A DNA stretch of 59,950 nt from Parietichytrium sp. I65-24A (Eukaryota; Sar; Bigyra; Thraustochytrida; Thraustochytriidae), in the NCBI GenBank assembly GCA_012862575.1, contig BLSF01000113.1, forward strand, positions 1-59,950, given 5' to 3'. The notes beneath the pieces were generated by a model. The model saw only the letters and a program-made list of their open reading frames with translations. It was not told the DNA's origin and did not search any database. Below are positions 1 to 11,300 of the stretch, in pieces. Position numbers and translations under genes: made by a program. Within the stretch, counting starts at the first letter, position 1. Each line of letters starts with the position of its first letter.

Positions 1-120
1 CTGACCTCGATGCAGTACGTGTGATTTTGACAGCGGATTGGTGAAACGTCTCGTACCACTCTAAACTTGGAACTTTCTTGATTTTGACTGACACGCTCGC
101 TTTTTCCTTTTCTTTCACAG

Positions 121-1231
121 TCTTGGCTCAAACAGCGTTGGAGCATCCTCGTTGAAGGGCATCACCAACAAACTAGAACAAAACAAGATCAACCCTAATC
201 CGATCCGCCAGGAATTAAGGCGCAATTTCGCAGATGCTCTGGAAGGTGTATTACAGGGTGAGCGCCCAAATCCACGTCGTTTTGATTTGTTCGAAACTGC
301 TCAAGATGTGCACGAGTTCCGTATTGCATTCACAGTCGCTAATCTCGGTGTTTTTGTATATGGCGTTTATACTTTCATCTGGCTCCAAGACTCTGTGAAA
401 GATACACTAACCCGATTCATCGAGCAAGAGTTGGCCAAGTCAGACCAGGAAGTTGCTGTGCTCAAAATCTTTCTTGAGAAGCTCTACAAAAAGGGGATTC
501 TATCAAAGGAGGAGCAGATGGTGTTCGACCGCCAAGTGGAAAAGATAAATACAAAACATTCAGACTGGGCAACATCCCTGCGAGCTTCCGTCAGAGAACA
601 CGCAGCGCGCATTGGTTCCTTGGAAGAGAATGTCGTGAAGCTCAGAGACTGTCTGTTGGAGCACGAAAAAAAGATGAGAACTATGGAAAACAACATTCAT
701 GGCCTGCATAGGAGTGTGACAGATCTTAAGGTTGTACACAAAAAAAGCATTCAGCGCCGAATGGTCCTCGGTTTATTATCTTTTGGTCTAGGGTTCGTTG
801 CGTCCGGTGTTGTGGAGATTACCTCAGGTATTTTGGACCTCGCTGACCTCGGCGAACTTTCTGAACTTATTATAAACAACGAATCCCTGGTGCCTTCAGC
901 AATTGAAGCGTTAGTGGAACAAAAGTTGGACCCTGACGAATTCATTGAAACTTGGGCCAAAACGGCACTTGTTCTGGAAATGCCGACCCCTGTGCCCGCA
1001 TCATCCAACGAAAGTATTCAGGAATGGGCGGATCGAATCCAACTCTCCGAATATGTTCCAGGGTTTGTCGAACTTGGCGCCAAGCTCGCAAACGATTTTG
1101 TTTACATGAAGTCTGACGAACTGGAAAATGAGGCCAATAAACTTGGTATGAAACTGCTGGAAAGGAGAAAATTTGTTGCAGGAGTAGAGGAGCTGCGTTC
1201 GCATCCTGTCGCGACACATTCGCGTGGGTAA
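121..1231 (+). CDS. SAM-domain membrane protein with coiled coil, 5' part missing
   Basis: The reading frame is open from a likely 3' splice site (pyrimidine run then CACAG ending at 120) to the stop at 1231. There is no ATG at its head, so the true start lies in an exon left of the window. In order the protein shows a hydrophobic stretch near residues 55-77 counted from 152 (IAFTVANLGVFVYGVYTF), a long charged coiled-coil region (about 90-200), a second hydrophobic stretch (about 204-225), and a C-terminal SAM-like domain (about 288-350, containing WADRIQLSEYVPGF and ELENEANKLGMKLLERR). SAM domains usually mediate protein-protein or lipid contacts. A membrane-anchored scaffold is an inference. 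It converges with the cysteine-repeat gene downstream. Confidence 0.75.
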
Positions 1232-2033
1232 GATACTCCAGCTCTAGAGAAAGAAAATGAGTTTTTAAAGAAATAAGAAATCCAAAATTGTCGTGATAAC
1301 TTATTGACTTGATGATTGTATCAGCCTGATGTTCGAGTGAAGTTGGTGTGAAATTTATAGGAGCAGCGACTGTGAAAGCCCATGTTGCTGTGTGATAAAG
1401 CCGTCCTGAAGTCCGAGTCGGGCTCTGGCTGTTTTTTCCCGGCACACTCGCGCAAGTGTTCGGGATTGAAGCAAATCCACCGACTTCTCGGAGATCCTGC
1501 CTCTCAACATCAATTATTTTGGCAAGAGCTTCGCCACCTAGATCGGTAAGATAGCGGTATTTACCTTCGAGAAGGTGGGCATTCTAAAACCTTTTCCAAA
1601 TCATGCGACCTCGGAGACTGTTCTGCCCAGACTCTTTTTGCTATTGAAAGACGCGCTTAGTACCAGAGCTGTTGGAACCGGCAACGTATGCTGGCTCTGT
1701 GGATGCTCCAGTATAAAGTGCATCTCTAATCACCAACTGCAACAGGTCCCCACCTGCCTCGATATTTTGGCCTCCCCAGACGATGTCACATGACGCGGGC
1801 AAAATCATCAAAGTTTTGCAAGCTTGTTCCATCTAATCTAAACTTCAAAACATATGCTTGCGAGCCGTGACTGCAAACCAAGGGAACGCTATGAAAAGTA
1901 AACTTTGCAAACACAAATGAGGACGTTTCTGGGAGCTGCAGTGCGTGAAGTGTAAATTTATGTTATAATATACGTGTGTAAGTCTACTTGTGGCCTTCAC
2001 AACGGGAACTGGCAAGAGCTGGCCGAGTTGGCC
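1232..2033. other. tail-to-tail intergenic region
   Basis: About 800 bases lie between two convergent stops. The small ORFs here lack ATG or domain content. I see no RNA gene; it presumably holds both 3' UTRs. Confidence 0.5.
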
Positions 2034-2885
2034 TCAGACAAGCTGAACCTGGTGAGTCTTGACGCCGTCCGAGGACTGTTGCCTTCCATGATCTTCTTGG
2101 TGCACCCGCCCGTCGCTTTGATACACTGATGCCAACGTTGGATCCTGAAACTGCTTTCGCTTTCTGATGCGAAATGCAACGAAAAGAAGGCCAAGTAAAA
2201 CCAGCGCCGCAACGGAGATGCCAATACCTAGTCCCAACTTCTTGGAGCTGGGGGTCGTATGTGCAGAATCTTCAACACAATTCCAGCAGGTATGGCAAGC
2301 ACCTCCGCACTCCTCGAAGACGGTTCGGCTCTCGCACAGATCCGCAGTAAACCCGTACACTGCTTCGTTACATTCGTCGCAGGATGATGTCCACTCGGAC
2401 ACTGCGAAACCCTGCGGGCAATGCGGGTTTGAATTGTCTGTGAATGTTCCATCGGAAGAGCTACCTTCCTCACAATTCCAGCAAGTGTGGCAAGCACCTG
2501 CACACTCACCGTACACGCTCTCGTTCTCGCAGACATCCGCGGTGTACTGGAAGAGGGACTCGTTGCATTCTGTGCAGGTGGAGGTCCACTTTGAGACTGC
2601 ATAGCCCTTCGGACACTGTGGGCTAGAGCCGTCTGTGAAGACGTGGCTTGTAACAACCTCCTTGCAGTTCCAACATGTGTGACAAGTAGAATTGCATTCT
2701 GCTGCGGTATATCGATTGTCGCAAAAGCCTCCAGTGTAAGCGTAGAGGTCTGAGTCGCACTCGTGGCAAGACGTGAAAGAATCGGCGAGCTCATACCCGT
2801 CTGGGCACTCCGGGTTCATGCCTTTCTGGCTGCGAACGGTTGCCAAAGCAGCAAAGGCTGCTAACATCCATGCTTGAAGCTTCAT
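2034..2885 (-). CDS. type I membrane protein with three 8-cysteine repeats (CHTCWNC module)
   Basis: The ATG at 2885 starts a clean signal peptide (residues 1-19, MKLQAWMLAAFAALATVRS), which decides the start; the frame stays open upstream but without a targeting signal. Three copies of one module follow, with Cys27-Cys74, Cys91-Cys138 and Cys156-Cys203. Each has eight cysteines spaced C-P-x-G ... S/T-x-C-x-E-C ... C ... E-C-x3-C-H-T-C-W-N-C. A transmembrane helix (about 217-239) is followed by RIRKRK and a 40-residue polar tail. The topology is that of a cell-surface receptor or adhesin with an extracellular cysteine-rich part. I do not recognise the module as a named family; the resemblance to TNFR- or furin-like repeats is only in cysteine density. 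Length is 283 residues. Confidence 0.85.
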   Translation of the reverse strand: MKLQAWMLAAFAALATVRSQKGMNPECPDGYELADSFTSCHECDSDLYAYTGGFCDNRYTAAECNSTCHTCWNCKEVVTSHVFTDGSSPQCPKGYAVSKWTSTCTECNESLFQYTADVCENESVYGECAGACHTCWNCEEGSSSDGTFTDNSNPHCPQGFAVSEWTSSCDECNEAVYGFTADLCESRTVFEECGGACHTCWNCVEDSAHTTPSSKKLGLGIGISVAALVLLGLLFVAFRIRKRKQFQDPTLASVYQSDGRVHQEDHGRQQSSDGVKTHQVQLV

Positions 2886-4526
2886 TTCTGCCGGCCGAAT
2901 TGGTGCTTGCAATTGCTTTGCTGTGAGCTTTCCTTTTTTCTTTGACCTGACGATTCGGAGTTTGAGGATTGCTGATTGCTGAATTCTGAGTTCTGAATTC
3001 TGCATTTTGATGTGCCTCCCCATGTGTTGACCGCATAAATCCATACTCCTGACTCTTCGTACTCAAGCAACTAGAAAAAATACTGGTCTCCCCTTCTAGG
3101 GCAGCTAAATCCTTCAGTAAGTCTAAAGTTCTTACCGTACGAGAGCTTTTATGGGATGAGCAGATTTTTTCATTGCCTTGATGATTAAATCGAAAACTGC
3201 GAGGTCTCTTACGAGTCGACTATATCGGCAAATTGCATCTTGGCTCCGAGCCGTCGCAGGTCTACTCAGTGGCCCACCACGCACAGCATTTGAAACAGGT
3301 TTTTCCACCAAACTGCACTCGCAAAATGCAATAGTAAATTGCCTTTGAAGCATTTATTTAGCTCGCGGCTGGTCCCTCTATTCCACCGAAATAGTCTCTA
3401 CTCTTGTATTCCAATATTATCAATACAACTAATGACAGATACCTGATGGAACCTGTGGAAAAACATCCAGATACGATTTTCGCAAACGCGATTCTAGTGG
3501 AAGGTTCACACGGCTCCTTCCGAACATCAACAGTGTCAAGGTAGTCACACGCTTCGCCAATTTCGCAAGTGCAATTGTGCCGATACAGGTACAGGTACCG
3601 GTACATCCACCGCGAAAGCATGAGCGGACCATTGATAGATTGAGAGGCTCGAGCAAGCCGTCGTGGATTGCAGGTCAGTGCGGGCTTCTTGTTGGTCGGT
3701 GGTCACGTGCATAGGTTAATTCGGATCATTTTTTGCACGGCCACTTCAGCCGCAAGTGAGGGATCCCATGGCCACTCTAAGGCAAGTCGTTGCAACAGAG
3801 ATCTTGAAACTTGTAACGCAAATTCTCATCGTCTCAAGACTTTAATTGTCCGCCGACCCACTGTGCCTCAAGCGTGTCGACAGCTCGGCGTTGAGGATGA
3901 TAAGAAGATATATCGGTACAGTTTCGACAAGAGAATCCCACGTGTACATGGCTGCACTTATTGCTTGAAACCCTCATCGCGCCATTGTCAGGATCGAAGT
4001 CAAACTCGTTTGCGAGCACTTGAGAGCCCCAACTCCGAGATCCGACTGGACCTTGAAACAATCGCCACCCACTGTCAGCTGCCGCTGCTCACAACGGGCG
4101 GACAACCGAGTACGGAAGAGGGCGGAAGCTTGATCCATACAAGCGTACAAGCAACGCGGTGGGCAACTGCTCTCCTTCTCGCATGACAGCCGAAAATGGT
4201 CGACCAAGCAGGTAGTTCTCACTAACATTCCCTTTAGTGCTGGCTGGTCATAGTACAGTGCTGATTAGGACCCAGTACTAGTACTGGTACACATGTAGCA
4301 ATTGTGTCACATGTGACTTGGCCAATCAGAGCGAGCTGAAGCGCGAACGCCTACTGTACCTGGATGTACCTGGGCGAGGGGGCTTGGCATTGGTTCTCGA
4401 GCCGAAGCTCCAGAGACGGGTACGAGTACAAATGAACGCAAACTAATTTAATTGGAAAAGGACGACTAAAGATTCGATTCTGTCATTTGCGATGCTTGGA
4501 CTAATTTTGCCAAAAGTTACAAACAC
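2886..4526. other. intergenic region between cysteine-repeat gene and ABCG transporter 3' end
   Basis: It holds the presumed promoter of the cysteine-repeat gene, with a GAATTC-rich imperfect repeat at 2981-3002, and two GTAC-rich motifs at 3586-3604 and 4272-4290. The plus-strand frame 3668-4186 starts with TTG and has no recognisable domain, so I do not call it a gene. Confidence 0.5.
4272..4287. repeat. perfect 16-bp palindrome
   Basis: CCAGTACTAGTACTGG equals its own reverse complement. It is one of several GTAC-rich motifs in the non-coding parts of the window. Function unknown. Confidence 0.8.
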
Positions 4527-6410
4527 TTAGCGCTGCGAACCGCCCCAAACGAATTTAAGGACGAGTGCGAAGCACAGCTGGTAGAACAGAGCCCAGCCAA
4601 CTAGGATGAGCATCTCCTGCCACACAACAACGTCATCACAGTTGTAGAACTCAAGGACCTTCATACCTGTGTCAAGGGAAGGGTGGTTGAAGTGTTCAAT
4701 CGGCTCAAACTCGATCCACATAAAGATGCGGAAGGAGTATGAGTGGATTGCCCAGTAGTAGCCCCAGATGAAGTAGTCCGGAATCTTGTCTTTGACAAGG
4801 AAGAACCCTTCGCAAAGCATGAAGAACCCAAATAGACCTGCGCCAAGGGCGATTCCGATAATGTAGTGTGGAACCAAACTAGCAATGAGGTTCATGATGG
4901 ACTCTGCTGCTACCAGGGACAGAAACAAGCAGGCCAGGTAATTTCCGAAGCCATTCATTCCCGAAAGTGGGACGATGAAGGCGGTCGAGCCAAGAGAGAT
5001 GATGAAAATACCTGGAAGTGCGCACAAAAAGTTGCTCACCACATAAGGAATAATGGTGTAGGTTCCATTGTGGTACTCACGCAAGAAGGTAGCGCGTTCC
5101 ATAATGTAGAATGGTAGCACCGCGACACTCATAAAGACCAGAAATGCTCCGACATAAAAGATGATACACACGCGGGAGTTGATGTCTTCGGCTTCAAGGT
5201 CGTCGCCGAGACCGAGGTACATCAAGCCAATCATAAGGGAAAGCATCAGATACATGACAAAGCGTACCCAGTAGATACCTGGGTTACGAGCATTGTTTGT
5301 CAAGTTCCTCTTGCTCAAGGTTACAAAATCCACCCACATTGGGAATCTCTTTGGGCTAGGAGCGTCCGAGTCGGATCGGTCTTTACCGCTTGTGCTCTTG
5401 AGCTGAGCAATGTCGTTGTCGATCTGCTTGCGCTGCTGGCTGTCGGTGTAAAGTCTTCCAAGCTGAGCTGGGTCTCCGTGCACGTTGAACTCAGAGAAGT
5501 CCGTATTGACGATCGAGATCAAGAAATCCGCAGGGTTCGAAAATTGCGGGCACTCGTAACCATGACTCGAGAAGTACGGCAGCACCTCTGCGATTGGGCC
5601 TCCGTAAATGGTGTGCCCGCGCGAAAGCAACATGAAGCGGTCAAAAAGCTCCCAGACCTCGCTCGATGGCTGATGGATCGTGGTCATGACGCTGTGACCC
5701 TCCTGTGCCAACTTTCTGAGATGGCTCACCACCCCGTATGCGGAGGCACTGTCAAGGCCAGAAGTCGGCTCATCTAGAATGATAACCGATGGCTTTGAGA
5801 CGAGCTCAACAGCGATACTCAAACGGCGCTTCTGGCCGCCGGAAAGACCTTTGCGGAAGATATCTCCGACCAAAGTATCAATGCAAGAGCCGAGACCCAT
5901 CTCTTCGATGACGTCAACAACAATGGAGTTGAAAGCCTCCTTTGACAAACTGAAGCCGTAGTAGAATCGCGCTGCGTACGAAACAGTCTCGCGGACCGTA
6001 AACTGGCCCATCAATGTATCCTCTTGGGCAACGTAAGACACATACTTCTTGCGCATCGAATTGGTGACCGGCATTCCATTGTACGAGAGGGTTCCGCTAA
6101 TCTTGTCCTTGCTGACACGTCCGGCGACTACATCGCACAAAGAGGTCTTACCACTGCCACTGGGTCCCATCAAAGCCATCAACTCTCCTGACGGCAAAAT
6201 TCCGCTGGTCGGCTGGACAATGGTTTTCGCTGCTTTTCGCGTCTTACCATCTTTCTTTTCCTTGACCTGAACGGTGTAGCTCAAGTTCTCCCATGTCACT
6301 GTAACTGGTTTGCAGGTCAGGTGCCCGCCTGAACCTTCTTCCTTGCGGACCATGGAGGTGGATTTTACGTCGTCGCTGACCTTTGCTGCATGGCCGGCAC
6401 TTTGGAGCAT
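4527..6410 (-). CDS. ABCG-family half-transporter
   Basis: This is an ABC transporter of the White/BCRP (ABCG) half-size type, with the nucleotide-binding domain first and the membrane domain second; such proteins dimerise to move lipids, sterols or drugs across membranes using ATP. Visible motifs are Walker A GPSGSGKT (residues 82-89), the ABC signature LSGGQKRRLS (about 189-198), Walker B VIILDEPTSG (from about 209) and the switch His in TIHQPSSE (246). The last 260 residues hold about six hydrophobic helices. The start is the ATG at 6410 with A at -3; the GTG three codons upstream is not a eukaryotic start. Length is 627 residues in one exon, normal for the family. The substrate cannot be told from sequence. 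Confidence 0.95.
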   Translation of the reverse strand: MLQSAGHAAKVSDDVKSTSMVRKEEGSGGHLTCKPVTVTWENLSYTVQVKEKKDGKTRKAAKTIVQPTSGILPSGELMALMGPSGSGKTSLCDVVAGRVSKDKISGTLSYNGMPVTNSMRKKYVSYVAQEDTLMGQFTVRETVSYAARFYYGFSLSKEAFNSIVVDVIEEMGLGSCIDTLVGDIFRKGLSGGQKRRLSIAVELVSKPSVIILDEPTSGLDSASAYGVVSHLRKLAQEGHSVMTTIHQPSSEVWELFDRFMLLSRGHTIYGGPIAEVLPYFSSHGYECPQFSNPADFLISIVNTDFSEFNVHGDPAQLGRLYTDSQQRKQIDNDIAQLKSTSGKDRSDSDAPSPKRFPMWVDFVTLSKRNLTNNARNPGIYWVRFVMYLMLSLMIGLMYLGLGDDLEAEDINSRVCIIFYVGAFLVFMSVAVLPFYIMERATFLREYHNGTYTIIPYVVSNFLCALPGIFIISLGSTAFIVPLSGMNGFGNYLACLFLSLVAAESIMNLIASLVPHYIIGIALGAGLFGFFMLCEGFFLVKDKIPDYFIWGYYWAIHSYSFRIFMWIEFEPIEHFNHPSLDTGMKVLEFYNCDDVVVWQEMLILVGWALFYQLCFALVLKFVWGGSQR

Positions 6411-6986
6411 GGTTGCCACTGTCTAATCTAGTCGTCTGCCGGCTTTGCTTTCGTTGGCCTTTGCGTTGGTTGGCCTCTCTCTTCTTGCTTCCCTTCGATT
6501 CGTGCCTCGAGTTTGGGTTCTGGACGAATGTGGTCGTCGCCTGAGTTTACTCGACAAGCTCTCTCGTCGCCTCTCACATTCATGCATAGACGAATCGAGG
6601 GCCCTACTCGGACTGGAGCGTTTTCCCTTGCAGAGAGTTATTTTGGAAATTCCTGTTTACACATTAAGCAACTGTCCAACCCAACGAGCAGATGGCGCGT
6701 CCAAGGTCGAGGCACAGCAGCTCGAGGAACGGAAAAGTGATGACAACCTCTCCGGATCCGGATTCTTCTCGCACTTCTTGAGATGAATTGTAAAGTTTTC
6801 CTCTAACCTTACTGGGACACTCCACTTGAGCGGGTCAAAATCCAAGCGTTTTACACTTTGGAAAATTACCCTACCCAGAAGCCGAGTGCTACTCAAGGCT
6901 GGCCGGATGGCGATGTAATTTTCTTTTTTGTTTGGACAGCAATATCAATCGGCTTTAAGACTCGCAGCTTTAGTCTTCATCGCAAG

Positions 6987-7076
6987 AGCATGGAGAGCGT
7001 GATTTATAAGAATGTGCCTCTTCTTTCCCTCCTGTTGGCAATCTTCCCAGTTTCAAACATCAAGGCCTTGACTTGC
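6987..7076 (+). CDS. possible first exon encoding a signal peptide
   Basis: The ATG at 6987 opens a 30-codon stretch with a typical signal-peptide core (VPLLSLLLAIFPVS) and ends at TTGCG|GTAGG, which could be a 5' splice site. A candidate acceptor (CATCACAG) lies near 7366, but I could not find a convincing in-frame second exon. This may be chance hydrophobic coding. Confidence 0.2.
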
Positions 7077-8541
7077 GGTAGGCCTGCGTCGCCAACACTA
7101 TCATGCTGTTACCGATTCAGCTGATATCGGGGTTTTGGGGAGCTCGATGTGCAAACGCTCTGTGTAAACTCCTGACCGATCACGAATTCTTCAAACCCTC
7201 TCTTGACCGCGAGCTTCTCTGGGCGGCCTTAGCTCCGACAACGTATCGCCGTTAGGGTCTCCAGGTATATGACGAACGTGTTTGGTGCTCCAGGAGAAGC
7301 AGAGAGAATCTGAAAGAAGCTAAGAAACAACCGAAAGCGTCAATTACTTGATTGCCTCATCACAGGGTGTCGATGCTGGGGTAGGCAAGACAGGGCCCAA
7401 TTGCGAGGACATTTGCTTCATTCAAGCGAAGACGTCTCCCCCCCCAATCAGCTTTCCCGAGGTCAAGCTTGCACATTTGTTGACTTTTTTGGCTTTTGAG
7501 GTAGTTTCTCGTTCGCAACGTGTGGGTCTCCAGAATCTCTGTCATGTAAAGGCCATAGAGGCGGGCTGCTTCTCTCAGCCTTTTTTTCTTCCTTTCTTCA
7601 GACCTTCGAAGACGAATACAAGTACACCTGACAACCCTCTAACTATGATTAGCAGTCATTTTTCAGTTAGAAAATCAACCACCCCTTTCCTTACCTCGAA
7701 TCCAATACATCCGTTATGTGCAATTTATGCCAGGCTGCAGTGCCAGTGCATGCCAGTGTAGTACCAGTGCCAAAGCATTCCCTTTGTGAATGCCGTGACA
7801 CTTTCATTGTATTGAGCTGTGTAAGGTTGCAGAGAATGCAGCTTGGTCCGTGCGAAAACAAGCATTGCTTGCCTAGGGAGCGCGCGAATGTAAATGAGAA
7901 ATGAGAGAGATCTTCAGAACCTACCAAGCAGATTCGTGAATGTATCTCGCCGAAGAAAGATGGGCTGTTGAAAGTTTAGTCTGGCGGCATTGAGGCTCGA
8001 GATTGTTCGCTCTTTCGCTCAATACTATTTCCATTTTTTTTTTACAGAAGGACTTGATCAGTAAGTAAGATACTTAAGGTACGAAAATTGATTGATTTTA
8101 TGTTTACTGGTACGTGTACATCCCCGTCAGAACTCTTCTTCATAGGATTTGACCTGACTCTTGACATTATAGTTTTTTACTTGCTGGATAATTTCGCGAT
8201 GGAAGCGGGTTAAACCTCAAGATTACGATCGGGCAGCCTTATCTCTTACCAACACTGAAGAGATTGAAATTGGCGGACCGTTTGATGGCGGGTAGCAAGG
8301 CAGCCCACCAGAGCCACACCGTACGACGGTTGCCCCACTCTTCCATTTTCCCTCTCTTTCGCTGGCCTTCTCTTCTCTCCTTTTTCAACGATCGACGATT
8401 TCCTGCTGACTCGTGTAGTAAGAAAAATTTGGAGGGGGCGGGGCTATGGCACAGGTGCTTAAAAGTCATTGACGCTTGCAGTTGGCCGGTCCGCTTTCGC
8501 ATTTACCGCCGATTCTTTTCGACACCTTATATTTGACTGAC

Positions 8542-8931
8542 ATGCAGGGTGTGTCAACTGCAATCGAAGAGCCAGAAGGGCTTTGTGAGAAGAAAGTACC
8601 CTTCGTACCATGCTCGCGCTCCCTTTTTTCAGTCACCGTGATTAAGGGGAGACTCAAGAGTGCCCCTGATCAACAACAGCAAGTCAAGAATCTCCACATC
8701 ACCAATGACACGAATTACCGTGACGCAATTTTTGTCAACGGTAAAATACCGAACGGTCAGGACCTAGCTAATACTACAAGTGAGTATGACAGCCTGAAGA
8801 TATTTGGTAGGCAGTGGTTTCATTACAAAGCAGACGAGAGCAGTTTTGATGGTCTCGGAGTTGCTCAAGAAATACTCAGTATTGCCAGCGCTGGCCAAGG
8901 CATACTTTACGAGCCCTTTTGCAAGTTTTGA
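8542..8931 (+). CDS. hypothetical 129-residue protein
   Basis: The ATG at 8542 has G at -3 and leads to TGA at 8929-8931. The composition looks protein-like in the second half (FSVTVIKGRLKS, then QWFHYKADESSF), with no membrane segment or known motif. CATGCAG just before could instead be a 3' splice site, making this a terminal exon. No homologue is recognised. Confidence 0.3.
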   Translation: MQGVSTAIEEPEGLCEKKVPFVPCSRSLFSVTVIKGRLKSAPDQQQQVKNLHITNDTNYRDAIFVNGKIPNGQDLANTTSEYDSLKIFGRQWFHYKADESSFDGLGVAQEILSIASAGQGILYEPFCKF

Positions 8932-9114
8932 TTTTATCGGTTCATTTTTAACTTTACTTGAACAGTGAACGAAACGCTTCTCTCAGTGCTCAAAGCTCTT
9001 AAAAATCTGAACAGAATTGGCAACCTGTTTAGGGACAATCTTTCGAGATGAAAAATAGATATACTGCAGGTAAAACTGAGATGGAAAAGATGATGTTTGC
9101 AACCACAAAATTGA

Positions 9115-9918
9115 TCAATTGATCCGCAAATATGCTGTGAATGACTTGGCTATCACCACGGCTACTGAACTGAGAGACCCCGCGAGCTGAATGATCTCCC
9201 CGGTATTAGCATCTGCGCAAATGTTGTCCTCGGAGAACGGGATGAGATCCCGGGGTCCCATAGGCTTTCGTAGTCCTATGCTTTGCAGAGGGTCGGCAAG
9301 AATGTCTAAAATCTCTCCCAGACGCCGTATTCGAGGGACAGGGACCATGTGCGACCGAAGGCTAAATCCGTTGTGCAACGTGTATGAAACATAAAGCTCG
9401 TCAGGGAGAGGCATCCCTGAAACGTCCTCAAAATGGTGCAATGCAGGCTCTTCAGCACCATCCCCCAGTGAAATGAGGGCCTTATCGACAAATGCTAGAA
9501 ATTCCGCCCAAGCAGTTTCCACGACGCCTTTGGAACGCTGTCGTCGCCAAGCATCCTCTTGAAACGTCTTGCAGGATACTCCTCGCAGAATCCAGCCTGC
9601 ACTTTCAAAGGCTACCTGCCAAGGGTTAAACCCTGCTTTTGGCTCTGCGAGAGAAAGATAGCCGTCCTTGCAACTCATCTGCAGAGCGACCCAATCGCGC
9701 ACATGGACGAATTCACGCACTAGCTCCCAAGTCTTCCATAGATCGTGCACGACCTTCCGCGCCTTGTTCGAGACCTCACCACATTGTTTTCTGCTCGCGC
9801 AAGTGAGGTCCAATTTGTCACGAGCCAATAGAGATGCCCCGAGCTCTACGACAATGTATCTTTTATCCAAGCCACTGGGGCCGGCAACATCCAGCTTTAC
9901 GATCAGCCGGCGCGCCAT
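9115..9918 (-). CDS. SUKH (SMI1/KNR4)-like protein
   Basis: The C-terminal half resembles the SMI1/KNR4 fold: an acidic helix, the pattern MPLPDELYVSYTLHNGFSL (the family's P-x-D/E-x-x-x-F-x-x-x-N-G motif), then PRDLIPFSEDN and a strand-rich end. In eukaryotes this domain occurs in yeast Smi1 and in F-box proteins of the FBXO3/SKIP16 type. The first 120 residues (with LTCASRKQCGEVSNKARKVV and WALQMSC) may be a weak F-box or adaptor region, but I cannot confirm that. Start is the ATG at 9918; the GTG two codons earlier is not used. Length is 267 residues, single exon. It is transcribed away from the SGNH hydrolase gene. Confidence 0.7.
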   Translation of the reverse strand: MARRLIVKLDVAGPSGLDKRYIVVELGASLLARDKLDLTCASRKQCGEVSNKARKVVHDLWKTWELVREFVHVRDWVALQMSCKDGYLSLAEPKAGFNPWQVAFESAGWILRGVSCKTFQEDAWRRQRSKGVVETAWAEFLAFVDKALISLGDGAEEPALHHFEDVSGMPLPDELYVSYTLHNGFSLRSHMVPVPRIRRLGEILDILADPLQSIGLRKPMGPRDLIPFSEDNICADANTGEIIQLAGSLSSVAVVIAKSFTAYLRIN

Positions 9919-10505
9919 CTTCACGAGGCTTTGGGCTTCCGTCGTGTACCAAAAGGACTCGGAATATATCTCTCTCTGTCGCCTCTTTTGCCAAGAGGCG
10001 GTGCATCCCCGCTGTAACTCCTGCCCACCTCACATGTGACGGTCAAACGAGCGGCCCCGAGCAAACTCAAAGGCCGTACTTCCCCCACAAAGTCGCGCTC
10101 CGCCCTGCTCCCACCTGCCGCCAAGTACCAGCACTCGCAATCAATCCCCGGCAGTCAGAGCCACCAAGAGGCGAGTCTCGAGCGCACGTGTGCGCGCACC
10201 TTCTGCTACGGCGTGTCCGGGCTCGTCTCCACCTAATAGCTCGCGAGATCTACTCCAGATCGAAAGGAACGCACAAACAGAGCGGGTAGACCTGCCACTC
10301 GCCGCGAGTTCCGAGAGAGCCAAGACACGCTCTGTCAGCGCAAGCGCGCCTGGAAAAGTCACCCACGGCGTCGCAGTCCATCGATCGAAGAAAAGAAAGA
10401 AAAGGCTGCGGAAGCCTTTTATAGTGTTAAGAAAAAAGAGAGAGAGTGATCGCACAACAGAATCTTTATTCGTCGATGAGAGTCCTTTGTCTAAAAGTGT
10501 GAATG

Positions 10506-10556
10506 TGTCAATGTCAATGTCAATGTCAATGTCAATGTCAATGTCAATGTCAATGT
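10506..10556. repeat. hexanucleotide microsatellite (TGTCAA)n
   Basis: About 8.5 perfect copies of a 6-bp unit lie in the divergent promoter region. Confidence 0.95.
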
Positions 10557-10876
10557 GTGACGGACAGTCGTTGGGGTGTGGCCTTGGTCAACGAGAGAGA
10601 CCATCCGATTGAACAACGAATCTTCCAATCAATCAATTAATCAATTGACTTGTGAAACAGAACAGCAGAACAGGCAAAAGAAAAAGATGCAAAGGGATTA
10701 AAGGGATCCAAAAGACACCCCACCTTCCGATTGGGTATGTTTATGTATGTTTACGCAGTTTACGCTACACTTGTGACCTCCAAAGATGTGCCACGAGAGC
10801 CACGAGACCAATAGACTAACTGTAAATTCATTCCTTGACACGAAAGGGAAATTTCTTTGCTCGGCTCAGATGTGAG

Positions 10877-11020
10877 ATGCCAGCTGTCAGTGCTATTCAA
10901 GTTGTCCTTCTTATTCTTCTCCGCACTGCGACTACAGCGCAGGAGCTCGAGTTTGAGAGCTGCAAGAGCTTTCTGAACTTCATTCACAGTCAATCAATAC
11001 GCACGTGGTGCGTTAGTTGA
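10877..11020 (+). CDS. possible small secreted peptide, 47 residues
   Basis: The ATG at 10877 gives a signal-like N terminus (MPAVSAIQVVLLILLRTATT) followed by 27 polar residues with two cysteines and a TGA stop. It could equally be a 5' exon, since CATTCACAG|TC lies inside. There is no family match. It sits only 280 bases before the SGNH hydrolase start and could be an upstream ORF in its leader. Confidence 0.2.
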   Translation: MPAVSAIQVVLLILLRTATTAQELEFESCKSFLNFIHSQSIRTWCVS

Positions 11021-11300
11021 GTTGGCCAGTCCGACCGCAGTTTTCTCTTCAGAGAATCTTTTCTTTCCATCTGACGACTCATCTGACTGAGCGCTTTGAG
11101 AGGTGTCCCTGTGCGTATCCTTTAGAGTAGTGCACGTACCGCACGGGTGAGCACCGCGCTCGAGGATACGCGTCGTTGCCAAGGCCGGGGATCGCGAGTG
11201 CGATCGAAAGAGGAGCTTCACGTTGCGGCTTTCGGAGGGGTGGGCTTGGGAGCTTTGCTGTGGCGAAGCGGTCGACTAGCAGCAGGAGGGCAGGAGGAGA

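Larger units (their letters stand above)
6411..9114. other. 2.7-kb region upstream of ABCG gene, no firm gene
   Basis: It contains the ABCG promoter and 5' UTR, a possible signal-peptide exon (6987-7076) and a weak ORF (8542-8931), listed separately. Around 7720-7775 the motif TGCCAGTG is repeated several times. Nothing else is recognisable. Confidence 0.45.
9919..11300. other. head-to-head promoter region, SUKH-like / SGNH hydrolase
   Basis: About 1.4 kb separates two divergent starts. It contains a hexanucleotide microsatellite (10506-10556) and a possible tiny secreted-peptide ORF (10877-11020). Other open frames overlap on several strands in a GC-rich stretch and look like chance. Confidence 0.5.

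Noticed and set aside
3668-4186. 172-codon plus-strand frame
   Set aside because: Starts at TTG, has no usable early ATG, no domain and no codon pattern like the firm genes.
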